Source of the DNA: Oligoflexia bacterium
GTDB lineage: Bacteria > Bdellovibrionota > UBA1018
Length of the DNA stretch: 9,290 nt
Direction of reading: 5' to 3'
Assembly (NCBI GenBank): GCA_903854365.1
Contig: CAINWE010000447.1
Coordinates: forward strand, 1 to 9,290
In this document: positions 1-6,661 of the stretch, in pieces
Numbering within the stretch: position 1 is the first letter of the stretch
How the letters are laid out: every line of letters begins with the position of its first letter
The notes under the pieces: model-generated
Told to the model about the DNA's origin: nothing
Seen by the model: the letters and a program-made list of their open reading frames with translations, nothing else
Database searches by the model: none
Position numbers and translations under genes: made by a program

Positions 1-695
1 CCCCAGGTTACGTGGGTTTTGAGCAGGCTGGATTGTTGACGGACGCTGTTTTAAAAAATCCTCATTCGGTAGTTTTGTTAGACGAAATTGAAAAGGCTCA
101 CCCCGATATTTGGAATGTGCTTTTGCAAGTCATGGATCATGGCCTATTAACCGATAATAATGGGCGCAAGGCGGATTTTAAAAATACCATTTTGATTCTA
201 ACCTCGAATGTTGGCTCCCGAGAAATGGAACGACGCCCGTTGGGAATGATTTCACATGCAAATTCTCAGGGAAGCTCGGCGGCGACGAAGGCAGTTGAGC
301 AAACATTCAGTCCTGAATTTAGAAATCGCCTCGATTCCATCGTGTATTTCAATTCTTTGGATGCGGCTACCGTCGGGCAAGTGGTGGCGAAGCATTTGAT
401 TGAGCTCGAGTCTCAGCTTTTGAATAAAAAAGTAGATGTCGAATTTTCTTCCGAGCTGAGGGACTGGTTGGCGGAGAAAGGCTATGATCGGCAGATGGGG
501 GCACGGCCTTTGGCGCGGCTTATTCAGGATCGGATTAAGCGACCGTTGTCTGAGGAAATTTTGTTCGGTAGGTTAGAAAACGGGGGCAAAGTTCGAATTG
601 GTCTCTCTCAAGGCGAGGTCAGTTTGGACATTCTCGCTGGGGGTGAGGAAGCTCCGAGCGAGTCAGCCTCGGCCTATACTCAAGATCATCTCTAA
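1..695 (+). CDS. clpA: ATP-dependent Clp protease ATP-binding subunit ClpA, C-terminal part (5' end outside window)
   Basis: This is the C-terminal half of the second AAA+ module of a ClpA unfoldase, which unfolds substrates and threads them into ClpP. The reading frame is open from the first base: the codons just before the GTG at 12 spell PGYVGF, the D2 pore loop, so the GTG is internal and the gene starts upstream. Visible in order are the Walker B region (LLDEIEKAHPD), the LTDNNGRKADF block, sensor 1 (ILILTSNVGS), an arginine-finger region (FSPEFRNRLD) and sensor 2 (KGYDRQMGARPLARLIQD). An LGM tripeptide in the loop after sensor 1 sits where ClpA carries its ClpP-docking IGL/IGF loop, which favours ClpA over ClpB. 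The tail after about residue 205 of the visible part is Ser/Glu/Ala-rich and unconserved. The next gene begins 2 bp after the stop, so co-transcription is likely. clpS, the usual partner, would lie upstream if present. Confidence 0.95.
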   Translation, partial: PGYVGFEQAGLLTDAVLKNPHSVVLLDEIEKAHPDIWNVLLQVMDHGLLTDNNGRKADFKNTILILTSNVGSREMERRPLGMISHANSQGSSAATKAVEQTFSPEFRNRLDSIVYFNSLDAATVGQVVAKHLIELESQLLNKKVDVEFSSELRDWLAEKGYDRQMGARPLARLIQDRIKRPLSEEILFGRLENGGKVRIGLSQGEVSLDILAGGEEAPSESASAYTQDHL

Positions 696-697
696 CT

Positions 698-1663
698 ATG
701 ATTTTTACCCTGACACCTAATCCCGCGCTTGATTTAGGCGGCGTAGTCGCTGCCTTAGTTCCAAACGAGAAGTCTTATGTTCACGAAGAAACTCGATTCC
801 CCGGGGGCAACGGGATCAACGCAGCCCGAATGATTCATAAAATTGGTTTGAAGGTGGTCGCCGGAGGGTTTCTCGGTGGAGGCACAGGGAGAGAGGTTGC
901 CGCGCTTTTGAAAAAAGAAGGCATTCGGACTCAGTTCATCCCAATTGCCGGAAGTACGAGAATATCTGTAACTGTCTCGAGTCAAAAATCTCATCTTCAG
1001 ACTCGATTGAGTTTTCCAGGTCCGCCGGTGACTCAACAGGAGTTAGAAAAACTCTCCGACTGGTTGGATCGAATTCGTCCTCCTGCAATCTTAGTGGTCG
1101 GTGGGAGTTTGCCCCTCGGGTTTTCGGCTGCTACGTTGAAAAAGATTTTGCAGCGTTTGCAACAGAAGGGGGTTCATTTGATTCTGGATACTCCCCCGCG
1201 CCCATTGCGTACGTTGTTGAGTTGCCGGCCCTTGTTAATCAAGCCCAATCTCGTTGAATTTCGAGAGCTGACTGGGCAGTCCGTGAATTCGGTACGAGGT
1301 GTACTCAAGGCTGCAAGAGCGCTGCAACGCTGGGCTCAATGGGTCTGTGTCTCATCGGTTGAGGGGGGGGCTCTTTTGCTTCATCAGGATCAAGCTTGGT
1401 TTGGTCAAATCCCTAGCCTTTCTGTGAGAACGACTGTCGGTGCGGGAGATTCGATGGTGGGAGCCATGAGTGCAGTTTTTTCGAAGTATCCGCCACCTAT
1501 TCGAGATTCGGCAAATCTGGGAGAGTCTTTATTACGGTGGGGCTTGGCTGCAGCAGCAGCCACTCTTGTCACTCCTGGTACACGGCTTGGGGAGTTTAAA
1601 AAGATGAGATTTTTTTATCCCAAAATTCACGTCAGAGCACTCGATGGCAAGAGGTCGATTTAG
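698..1663 (+). CDS. pfkB: PfkB-family sugar-phosphate kinase, probably 6-phosphofructokinase II
   Basis: This 321-residue cytoplasmic ribokinase/PfkB-fold kinase is predicted to use ATP to phosphorylate a phosphosugar, most likely fructose 6-phosphate to fructose 1,6-bisphosphate. It has the N-terminal TLTPNPALD motif, the substrate-site GGNGIN motif (36-41), a GGSLP segment (135-139), KPN (182-184) and the C-terminal signature TVGAGDSMVGAM (246-257), whose Asp251 is the expected catalytic base. TVGAGDSMVGAM and the later TPGTRL resemble Escherichia coli PfkB (309 aa) more than FruK. FruK or tagatose-6-phosphate kinase (LacC) remain possible, since substrate preference cannot be read from these motifs. 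The ATG lies 2 bp after the clpA stop with no clear Shine-Dalgarno, so translation probably depends on coupling to clpA. The stop overlaps the converging universal stress gene by 4 bp. A run of eight G lies inside the gene at 1363-1370. Confidence 0.87.
   Translation: MIFTLTPNPALDLGGVVAALVPNEKSYVHEETRFPGGNGINAARMIHKIGLKVVAGGFLGGGTGREVAALLKKEGIRTQFIPIAGSTRISVTVSSQKSHLQTRLSFPGPPVTQQELEKLSDWLDRIRPPAILVVGGSLPLGFSAATLKKILQRLQQKGVHLILDTPPRPLRTLLSCRPLLIKPNLVEFRELTGQSVNSVRGVLKAARALQRWAQWVCVSSVEGGALLLHQDQAWFGQIPSLSVRTTVGAGDSMVGAMSAVFSKYPPPIRDSANLGESLLRWGLAAAAATLVTPGTRLGEFKKMRFFYPKIHVRALDGKRSI
1363..1370 (+). repeat. G8 homopolymer inside pfkB
   Basis: Eight consecutive G occur in the pfkB frame and read as part of Val-Glu-Gly-Gly-Ala. 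The frame is intact as given. Tracts of this length can slip during replication or sequencing. Confidence 0.9.
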
Positions 1664-2679
1664 CCGCGAATCGCATCGGGTCTCAAAATCCAAACCGGGC
1701 AGGGTGCGTTTCTGACGACGTGCCTAGTAATACTTCCAATCGCCCATGCTCTCATAGGCCCACTTTCGGCAGCCATCGCAATCCAATCCGATTGACTATC
1801 GACTGCTTTTTGAGTGATGAGCTCAGCAATGCTCCCACGCTGCATGCCGACTTCGGAGCGGACTTGAATTCCTCGTTCAAGGCCTCGCGCGACCCATTGG
1901 CGCAGTAGTTCTTCTGTGGCAACATCCTGGGGGGTGACTTGTTCAGGGGCACCCACCCAGCCGCCTCCTAAAAGATAGGAGCCCGTTTGTAGAACGGGCT
2001 CGATCCGGTGAGCTTCGACGTGAAATAGGATGATTTCGGCATTGAGCTTCTCGGCAAAATTTAGCAGGTAGGGATACATTCTCTCGGAGCTTTCAGTTAA
2101 ATCGGTAGAGAATAGAATCTTCAGAGTCGAGTCTTTGTCTGGGCTCATTGCATCTCTGAGGATTTTGAGTTTTGGTGGCTGGACAATCGGGGCAGGGATT
2201 TCGGTCGAAGGTATTTTGCAGTGAGGGCCAACGGTGATGACTGGGATTTGGCTTTGGAGTAAAAGACTTTCAGTAAAGCTGCCTAAAAGGAGCCTGGGTA
2301 ATCCGGTCCTTGCGTGAGTGCCGACGATGATCGCCTCTGCTCCCGAGTGGACAGCGTATTCAGAGAGTTTCTGAACCAATCGATTAAAATAAGAATCAGG
2401 TTGAAATAATACCTTCGGCTTCATGAACTTGACCTCTCGAACCGTCGAAATATTGGCTTGAATGGTCTTGAGGGCAGCCTGTTGATAGTGCCGCTGATGC
2501 GGGAGGTGAGTAGCTTCAAGTTCGTTTTCTTTGGAGAGGTTAAGGACGTATGTGGGCTCCACTGGAAGGTGGAGCCGATGGCAGAGCGTCTTGAGGAGTT
2601 GGATCAGCTGGACCCTGAACGTGACGTCTTCTTCGAATGGGTCAATTGCCCAGAGGAGTTTCCTTTCAGGTAAATGCAT
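1660..2679 (-). CDS. Tandem-domain universal stress protein (UspA family)
   Basis: This 339-residue cytoplasmic protein holds two UspA-like domains, residues about 5-152 and 185-334. Such proteins bind or sense nucleotides during starvation, low oxygen or redox stress; no enzymatic reaction can be assigned. Domain 1 ends in the typical nucleotide-loop segment GTHARTGLPRLLLGS (120-134), followed by SQIPVITVGP. The second Gly of the G-x2-G-x9-G(S/T) motif is Ala here. Domain 2 opens with ILFSTDLTESSE and closes with NAPCPVWIL, but its loop (MAAESGPMRAWAIGS, 302-316) has lost the first two glycines and is one residue short, so ATP binding there is doubtful. The ATG at 2679 has an AAAGGA-like ribosome site 11 nt upstream. 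The stop lies inside the end of pfkB on the opposite strand. Pairing of a Usp gene with pfkB is also known from the Mycobacterium dormancy regulon, hinting at a shared stress role. Confidence 0.9.
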   Translation of the reverse strand: MHLPERKLLWAIDPFEEDVTFRVQLIQLLKTLCHRLHLPVEPTYVLNLSKENELEATHLPHQRHYQQAALKTIQANISTVREVKFMKPKVLFQPDSYFNRLVQKLSEYAVHSGAEAIIVGTHARTGLPRLLLGSFTESLLLQSQIPVITVGPHCKIPSTEIPAPIVQPPKLKILRDAMSPDKDSTLKILFSTDLTESSERMYPYLLNFAEKLNAEIILFHVEAHRIEPVLQTGSYLLGGGWVGAPEQVTPQDVATEELLRQWVARGLERGIQVRSEVGMQRGSIAELITQKAVDSQSDWIAMAAESGPMRAWAIGSITRHVVRNAPCPVWILRPDAIRG

Positions 2680-2705
2680 AAAACCAGGGGTCCTTTCTGC
2701 AATGA

Positions 2706-2728
2706 TTTTGCTTTGGAAAGCTGCAAAA
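2706..2728. promoter_or_regulatory. Nested inverted repeat upstream of the universal stress gene
   Basis: TTTTGC and GCAAAA form perfect 6-bp arms 11 bp apart. Inside them lies a second inverted repeat, GCTTT-GG-AAAGC (2710-2721). The site is 27-49 bp upstream of the stress gene's ATG on the minus strand, a reasonable place for an operator. No convincing -35/-10 pair was found beside it, and no regulator is recognised. Confidence 0.3.
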
Positions 2729-2918
2729 GGGGGGCCGAGAGAAAGGGTTGAAAGGGGACGTGGAGCCTTCGCTCAGGCAGTGGACGTGGGTTGATCAGAA
2801 ATCGTTGCTTGCTAAATCAGTCAGAAGCGAGTAGAAATAGCCGTCTTTTGTGGTCGGTTTTGGTATCGTCAGTTTGGACGATCGAATTGGTCTCGTGCGA
2901 TGTCGGAGTGGATCGTTT

Positions 2919-2926
2919 GAGGAGGG
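2919..2926 (+). promoter_or_regulatory. Shine-Dalgarno for the ZIP transporter, fixing a TTG start
   Basis: GAGGAGGG stands 7 nt before an in-frame TTG at 2934. The frame is open further upstream to a GTG at 2850, but that start has no ribosome site and would add 28 residues with no family match. TTG is therefore the preferred start. Confidence 0.7.
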
Positions 2927-2933
2927 TGTTCTT

Positions 2934-3683
2934 TTGAGTTTGGTAGTTGAAACAGCAGCGTTAGCAGGCGGAATTGCCCTGTTTTCTGGCTTGCCCCTCT
3001 TTTTTTATGCCCAAGTGAAGCGTCACTCCAGGCTCCTTTTTTTGGTGGGCACTGGGGCGATGTTTGGACTCTGTTTTTTCGATCTTCTCCCCGATGTGAT
3101 CGAGATTGGGGGCAGGTCGAGTCTCTATATTATTGGAGTCGTTTGGCTCTTGTATTCTTTAATCCACCTTTTTCATTTAGGGCATCATGAAGCCGACCAT
3201 GATCACGATTGTGGTGATCCGACTTTGCATGGAGGGGGGCACTCGCATTCCTTCCGACTCTTCTGTGGCTCGCTGATGACCCACTGTTTTGCGAGCGGGA
3301 TTCTCTTATCCCTGTCTCATGGCTTTTCCCCTCAAATTGCGAATACGGTTTTTTTAGCCCTCATTGCCCATAAGGGCTACGAAGCCTTGATGTTTTCCTC
3401 GATTTTAGTCAAACAGCATTATGCGCGACTCACCCAGTGGGGATTATTATGTATGTATTCTCTGTCACTGCCGGTGGGCGTAGCAGTGGCCTATTTTCTG
3501 AAAGATACTTTTAGCCAAGAGTTGGCTATGATCATGAGTAGTGTCGCAGTGGGTACGCTCTTGGGTTGTCTCATCTTCGACTTCATGATCCCGACCGTGC
3601 GTCAGTTGCGAACTCGCAGGCGAGAGTTGATTTGGATTGCCGTGGGGCTGATTTTGACTCAAATTGTGATGAAGAGCTTATGA
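2934..3683 (+). CDS. ZIP-family divalent metal transporter
   Basis: This 249-residue inner-membrane protein probably moves Zn2+, Fe2+ or another divalent metal into the cytoplasm. It has about seven or eight hydrophobic segments. The second ends in FFDLLPD (48-54), the ZIP TM2 pattern. A histidine-rich loop follows TM3 (about residues 70-106, with HLGHH, HDHD and HSHS). TM4 carries His117 in THCFASG, where many ZIPs have HNxPEG, and TM5 carries AHKGYEA with His146, Lys147 and Glu150, matching the metal-binding HK/E positions of the family. TM4 is therefore altered beyond its conserved His, so metal preference cannot be guessed. Length is typical for bacterial ZIPs. The TTG start is chosen for its ribosome site; a GTG at 2850 is the alternative. 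The last codon and stop overlap the ATG of the next gene (ATGA), indicating translational coupling. Confidence 0.85.
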   Translation: MSLVVETAALAGGIALFSGLPLFFYAQVKRHSRLLFLVGTGAMFGLCFFDLLPDVIEIGGRSSLYIIGVVWLLYSLIHLFHLGHHEADHDHDCGDPTLHGGGHSHSFRLFCGSLMTHCFASGILLSLSHGFSPQIANTVFLALIAHKGYEALMFSSILVKQHYARLTQWGLLCMYSLSLPVGVAVAYFLKDTFSQELAMIMSSVAVGTLLGCLIFDFMIPTVRQLRTRRRELIWIAVGLILTQIVMKSL

Positions 3684-4159
3684 ATAAACGCAAACTCATT
3701 GATGAAATCATTCAGCTCCTGAATGCTGACCTCGAGCTAGTGACTCGATCAGCACTGACCGCTCATGAAGAAGCAACGCATGAGGAAAGTCAGGCTGAGG
3801 ATCGTCATGACACTCGAGGCTTAGAGGCCTCTTATTTGGCCGCTGCCCAGGCGAGTCGGGCGAGTGAGCTTCAGCGACTCATTCAGGTTTATCGCTTTCT
3901 GCATCTGCCAGAATATCAGTCAGGAGATCTCATCGGTCCTGGGGCTCTCGTGGAGCTCGACTTGAATGGTCGCCGCTCGTGCTATTTCTTGGTGCCTCAA
4001 GGAGGTGGGATGTCGCTTCTTTTGGAGGGCAAGCCCGTCCGCGTCATTACCCCCAACACTCCTTTGGGAGACGCGTTACTCGGACAGTCGGTCGGAAGCC
4101 TGGTTGAGGTGGAGAGTGGGGAAGTCCAGCGAGAATACCGGGTGACAGAGATTTGGTAA
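3680..4159 (+). CDS. GreA/GreB-family elongation-factor-like protein
   Basis: This 159-residue cytoplasmic protein has the two-part layout of Gre factors. Residues 1-75 are a helical, probably coiled-coil arm, and about 85-158 match the GreA/GreB FKBP-like C-terminal domain (GALVEL, ITPNTPLGDALLGQSVGSLV, VQREYRVTEIW). The arm is rich in acidic residues and His (HEEATHEESQAEDRHDT) followed by GLEASYLAAAQ, a sequence also seen in small GreA/GreB-like proteins of Pseudomonas as I recall them. GreA and GreB rescue backtracked RNA polymerase through acidic residues at the arm tip. Whether this variant cleaves transcripts, competes like Rnk or does something else is unknown. The open frame extends upstream to 3566, but ATG 3680 overlaps the transporter stop as ATGA and begins the conserved region, so it is the start. 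The pairing suggests co-expression with metal uptake. Confidence 0.82.
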   Translation: MNKRKLIDEIIQLLNADLELVTRSALTAHEEATHEESQAEDRHDTRGLEASYLAAAQASRASELQRLIQVYRFLHLPEYQSGDLIGPGALVELDLNGRRSCYFLVPQGGGMSLLLEGKPVRVITPNTPLGDALLGQSVGSLVEVESGEVQREYRVTEIW

Positions 4160-4166
4160 TCAGTCG

Positions 4167-4184
4167 AGCCATTACTGAGTGGCT
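4167..4184. terminator. Weak hairpin between converging genes
   Basis: AGCCA and TGGCT form 5-bp arms around an 8-nt loop in the short gap between the Gre-like gene and the ampG stop. There is no T-tract on either strand, so intrinsic termination is doubtful, though the position fits a bidirectional stop. Confidence 0.25.
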
Positions 4185-5469
4185 ACTGGAGTGCACTAGT
4201 TAGGAGAGCGTCTTTCGACGCTGACTCGTCATCTTTAGGTGCGGGCTTCATCCATGCGTCGTAGCGAGTGAGCAGGAGTAGGCTGGGAATCATGAGTAAT
4301 ATCGAAATGAGGAAGTAACTCTCCCACCCAACCGATTTGGCTAACCATCCCGTCGGGGCACCTGCGAGGATCCGAGTGAGAGCCATGAGACTTGTTAGTA
4401 GAGCGAATTGAGTCGCAGTGAACTTAGGGTTACAGAGACTCATGAGAAACGCAGCGTAGGCAGAGTTGCCCATTCCGCTGAAGAAATTTTCTGCAGCAAT
4501 AGTCGTCACCATCATGGGGTAGTTGTATCCTATTCTGGCCAAGAGATAAAAGCAGACCCCTGAAATCCCCTGGAGAATTCCGAAAAGCCAAAGCGAGCGC
4601 TTAATGCCAATGCGACTGAGCCAAAATCCACCGACAAAGGTTCCAATTAAAGTGGCTGCTAGTCCAAAGCCCTTGGTCACGAGTCCGATATCGGTTTTTG
4701 TAAAGCCGAGTTCCATCATGAAAGGGGTCATAAACGCGAGTGCCACGACGACGTCCATTTTGTAAAGGATGATGAAGGCGACTAAGTCCCCGGCTTTTTT
4801 GCGTTGAAAAAAATCAACGAATGGATCGACAATCGCCTCTCTCATCGATCTGGGAGTCGTGATGGATACGGATGGCTCGGGTGCAAAAAATGAAGTGATT
4901 AAACCCACTCCAATGGATGTGGCCATGAGGAGGTAAACCGTGGTCCAAGACATTCGATCTGAAAGGATGAGGGCAAATGCTCCGGAGAACAGGACGGCTA
5001 TTCGGTAGCCAAGGTTAGCAGTTGCCGCGCCGATTCCGTACTCAGTGGGGTGAAGGAGTTCTGTTTTATACGCATCAATCACAATATCTTGGCTTGCGCT
5101 GGAGAATGCAACGAGTACTGCAAGTATCGCCAATGCCCCAGGAGCTTGAAGGGGATTGGAAAAAGCCATGCTAGCCAACGTGATGACGAGCGCTATTTGG
5201 CTGATGATCATCCATCCGCGACGTCTACCTAGAAACGGAGGGACATAGCGGTCCATCAGCGGGGCCCAAAGAAATTTCAGCGTGTAAGGGATCCCGACTA
5301 ACGAAAAAACACCGATCACAGTGAGATCGACCTTTACGCTTGCCATCCAAGCCTGAAGAGTGCCTCCTACTAGCGCGAGAGGGATTCCCGATGAAAAACC
5401 GAGCAGGAGTATCACCAGCATTCTCCGCATGAGGGATAGGGTTTGTAGGGCTTTTTGCTTGAACCTCAT
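4183..5469 (-). CDS. ampG: AmpG-family muropeptide permease (MFS)
   Basis: This 428-residue inner-membrane major-facilitator protein has about 12 hydrophobic segments. AmpG imports N-acetylglucosaminyl-1,6-anhydro-N-acetylmuramyl peptides released during wall turnover, feeding peptidoglycan recycling. Similarity to E. coli AmpG is clear from memory at several blocks: GFSSGIPLALVGGTLQAWM near residues 24-42, FLWAPLMDRYVPPFLGRRRG (66-85), FSSASQDIVIDAYKTELL (122-139), FFAPEPS (194-200) and LCNPKFTATQFALL (345-358). It is shorter than the 491-residue E. coli protein, lacking the last two membrane helices and ending in a charged tail, as many non-enteric AmpGs do. No Shine-Dalgarno precedes the ATG at 5469; a promoter-like sequence ends 6 bp before it, which suggests a leaderless message. 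In-frame ATGs at residues 14 and 17 are alternatives. An unrecognised exported protein is encoded 63 bp upstream on the same strand. Confidence 0.92.
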   Translation of the reverse strand: MRFKQKALQTLSLMRRMLVILLLGFSSGIPLALVGGTLQAWMASVKVDLTVIGVFSLVGIPYTLKFLWAPLMDRYVPPFLGRRRGWMIISQIALVITLASMAFSNPLQAPGALAILAVLVAFSSASQDIVIDAYKTELLHPTEYGIGAATANLGYRIAVLFSGAFALILSDRMSWTTVYLLMATSIGVGLITSFFAPEPSVSITTPRSMREAIVDPFVDFFQRKKAGDLVAFIILYKMDVVVALAFMTPFMMELGFTKTDIGLVTKGFGLAATLIGTFVGGFWLSRIGIKRSLWLFGILQGISGVCFYLLARIGYNYPMMVTTIAAENFFSGMGNSAYAAFLMSLCNPKFTATQFALLTSLMALTRILAGAPTGWLAKSVGWESYFLISILLMIPSLLLLTRYDAWMKPAPKDDESASKDALLTSALQ

Positions 5470-5475
5470 TTCGAA

Positions 5476-5505
5476 AGTCTAACATGAGGTTTTTGCGGGT
5501 GTCGA
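5476..5505 (-). promoter_or_regulatory. Candidate sigma-70-like promoter of ampG, leaderless
   Basis: On the minus strand TCGACA (5505-5500, 5 of 6 to TTGACA) is followed after 18 bp by TAGACT (5481-5476, 4 of 6 to TATAAT). Only 6 bp (TTCGAA) separate the -10 element from the ATG, so transcription would begin at or next to the start codon. Confidence 0.4.
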
Positions 5506-5532
5506 AGAGAAGTTTTACCGCTGAAGTCCGCC

Positions 5533-6516
5533 TCAGCCGTAAAGAAAATCTCGCAATTTGAGTTCTGTTTGAATTCTGACGATCGTCTCCAATAAAAAAA
5601 GAGTTTTGACTTCTGAACTTAACTTTTTTGAGAAGATGATCCTGGTGGAGTGCTGACCCGGACTTTTTGGATGGACATCGAGTGTCTGAATTGCGTTTTC
5701 GTAAAAAGCCAGAGATTCGTTGAGTTCTCGTCGACTGAGGTTTTTTAGTTGTGGGTCAAAAAGAGGGTTAGGTCGGTTGTCTACCGAGGTCGCCTCAGGA
5801 GTCTCTTGAGCCTGAGGCTCGGCCCAACCTTCGCCCTCCGCTGCGAGGGTCAGGAGGGTTTGAAAATGGAGCTGTGCCCTGGATTTGAAAATCTCCTGGC
5901 CTTTAGTTCTCAAGTTTTCGAATCGGTGCTCTGCAGAAAAAAGTGGTGGGCTTTTCGAAGCGGATTGCTGAGCGAGTTTGGAGAAGTAGAGAGAGGACAA
6001 GATGGCCTGGCTGTTTTGGACTTCGGTCAAATTCAAGGGCCCCGATTCTTCTGAGGGTTCGACGTCTTGGAGATACGTCAGGATGTCAATCTCTCTGCGA
6101 GAGCATTCGTTCATGATTTCAAGGAGGCGAAATAGGGTTCTCATTCGGTTTCTAAATAAGGAAAACGAATGAGGATAGTCTCCGAGTCGAGTTTTGAAGT
6201 ACCAATTGTTGAGGGTCGAAAATGTAAGGTTCGTTCCAGTTTTTGTAGCAGGTTGTACGAAGAGGACTTTGTTTTCTCGTGGACGGTAGAAAGACACGCC
6301 CTGCTGAATTTTCAGTTCAGAGAGCGAGCGACTCATGATGAGGGCAAGCTGGAGGAGTAGAGCCTCGTCGAGATCCTGAGGGCGGCTGGACCAAATGGCT
6401 TCGGTAATGGAGATGGTTTCTGTTTGTGGGGGGCGGGAGCGATTCCAAAAGCCAGCGTTGGTCGTTTGAGGGTGGATGAGGGCCTGCAGAAAAAAGAGTA
6501 AAAGAATCATGTGCAT
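5533..6516 (-). CDS. Exported protein of unknown function
   Basis: I do not recognise this 327-residue protein. From the ATG at 6516 it starts with a hydrophobic stretch (MILLLFFLQALIHP) and a likely signal-peptidase site after TTNA, near residue 21, with GFWN beginning the mature chain. There is no lipobox Cys, and the only Cys lies near residue 138. The rest looks soluble and mainly helical, with a low-complexity Glu/Ala/Pro/Gln linker around 225-250 and a helical C-terminus (LLETIVRIQTELKLRDFL). No catalytic motif stands out. A periplasmic or secreted location is likely, although the signal's n-region lacks the usual Lys or Arg. A TTG at 6546 would add 10 residues and also lacks a good ribosome site; ATG is preferred, with a GGGGG run 9 nt upstream. 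It lies 63 bp upstream of ampG on the same strand, so a cell-wall role is conceivable but only by context. Confidence 0.75.
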   Translation of the reverse strand: MHMILLLFFLQALIHPQTTNAGFWNRSRPPQTETISITEAIWSSRPQDLDEALLLQLALIMSRSLSELKIQQGVSFYRPRENKVLFVQPATKTGTNLTFSTLNNWYFKTRLGDYPHSFSLFRNRMRTLFRLLEIMNECSRREIDILTYLQDVEPSEESGPLNLTEVQNSQAILSSLYFSKLAQQSASKSPPLFSAEHRFENLRTKGQEIFKSRAQLHFQTLLTLAAEGEGWAEPQAQETPEATSVDNRPNPLFDPQLKNLSRRELNESLAFYENAIQTLDVHPKSPGQHSTRIIFSKKLSSEVKTLFLLETIVRIQTELKLRDFLYG

Positions 6517-6569
6517 GAAAAATGGCCCCCAACTGTTCAAACCCAAGAATTCATCATTAAATCTTCAAG

Positions 6570-6599
6570 CTGATTTTGAAAAGCTTAAAACTGATTTTG
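6570..6599. repeat. Direct repeat CTGATTTTG, two copies 21 bp apart
   Basis: CTGATTTTG occurs at 6570-6578 and 6591-6599, a start-to-start distance of 21 bp, or two helical turns, around a central AAGCTT. It lies just upstream of the exported-protein gene in the divergent intergenic region, so it could be a tandem operator. Confidence 0.45.
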
Positions 6600-6661
6600 G
6601 CAACCAAATGAGTAGAGTGAGAGGTCTTTCGTGGGCCTCTGATTTGCTCAGAATGCGAACA

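Noticed and set aside
755..1036. Minus-strand open frame of 93 codons inside pfkB
   Set aside because: It lies wholly antisense to a well-supported kinase gene, and its translation has no recognisable motif.
2531..2794. Plus-strand open frame across the 5' end of the universal stress gene
   Set aside because: Most of it is antisense to the conserved Usp N-terminal domain, with no family resemblance.
5050..5485. Short open frames opposite or out of frame with ampG
   Set aside because: They overlap conserved AmpG transmembrane blocks and lack domain features. The 86-codon frame ending at 5485 is simply another frame of the same strand.
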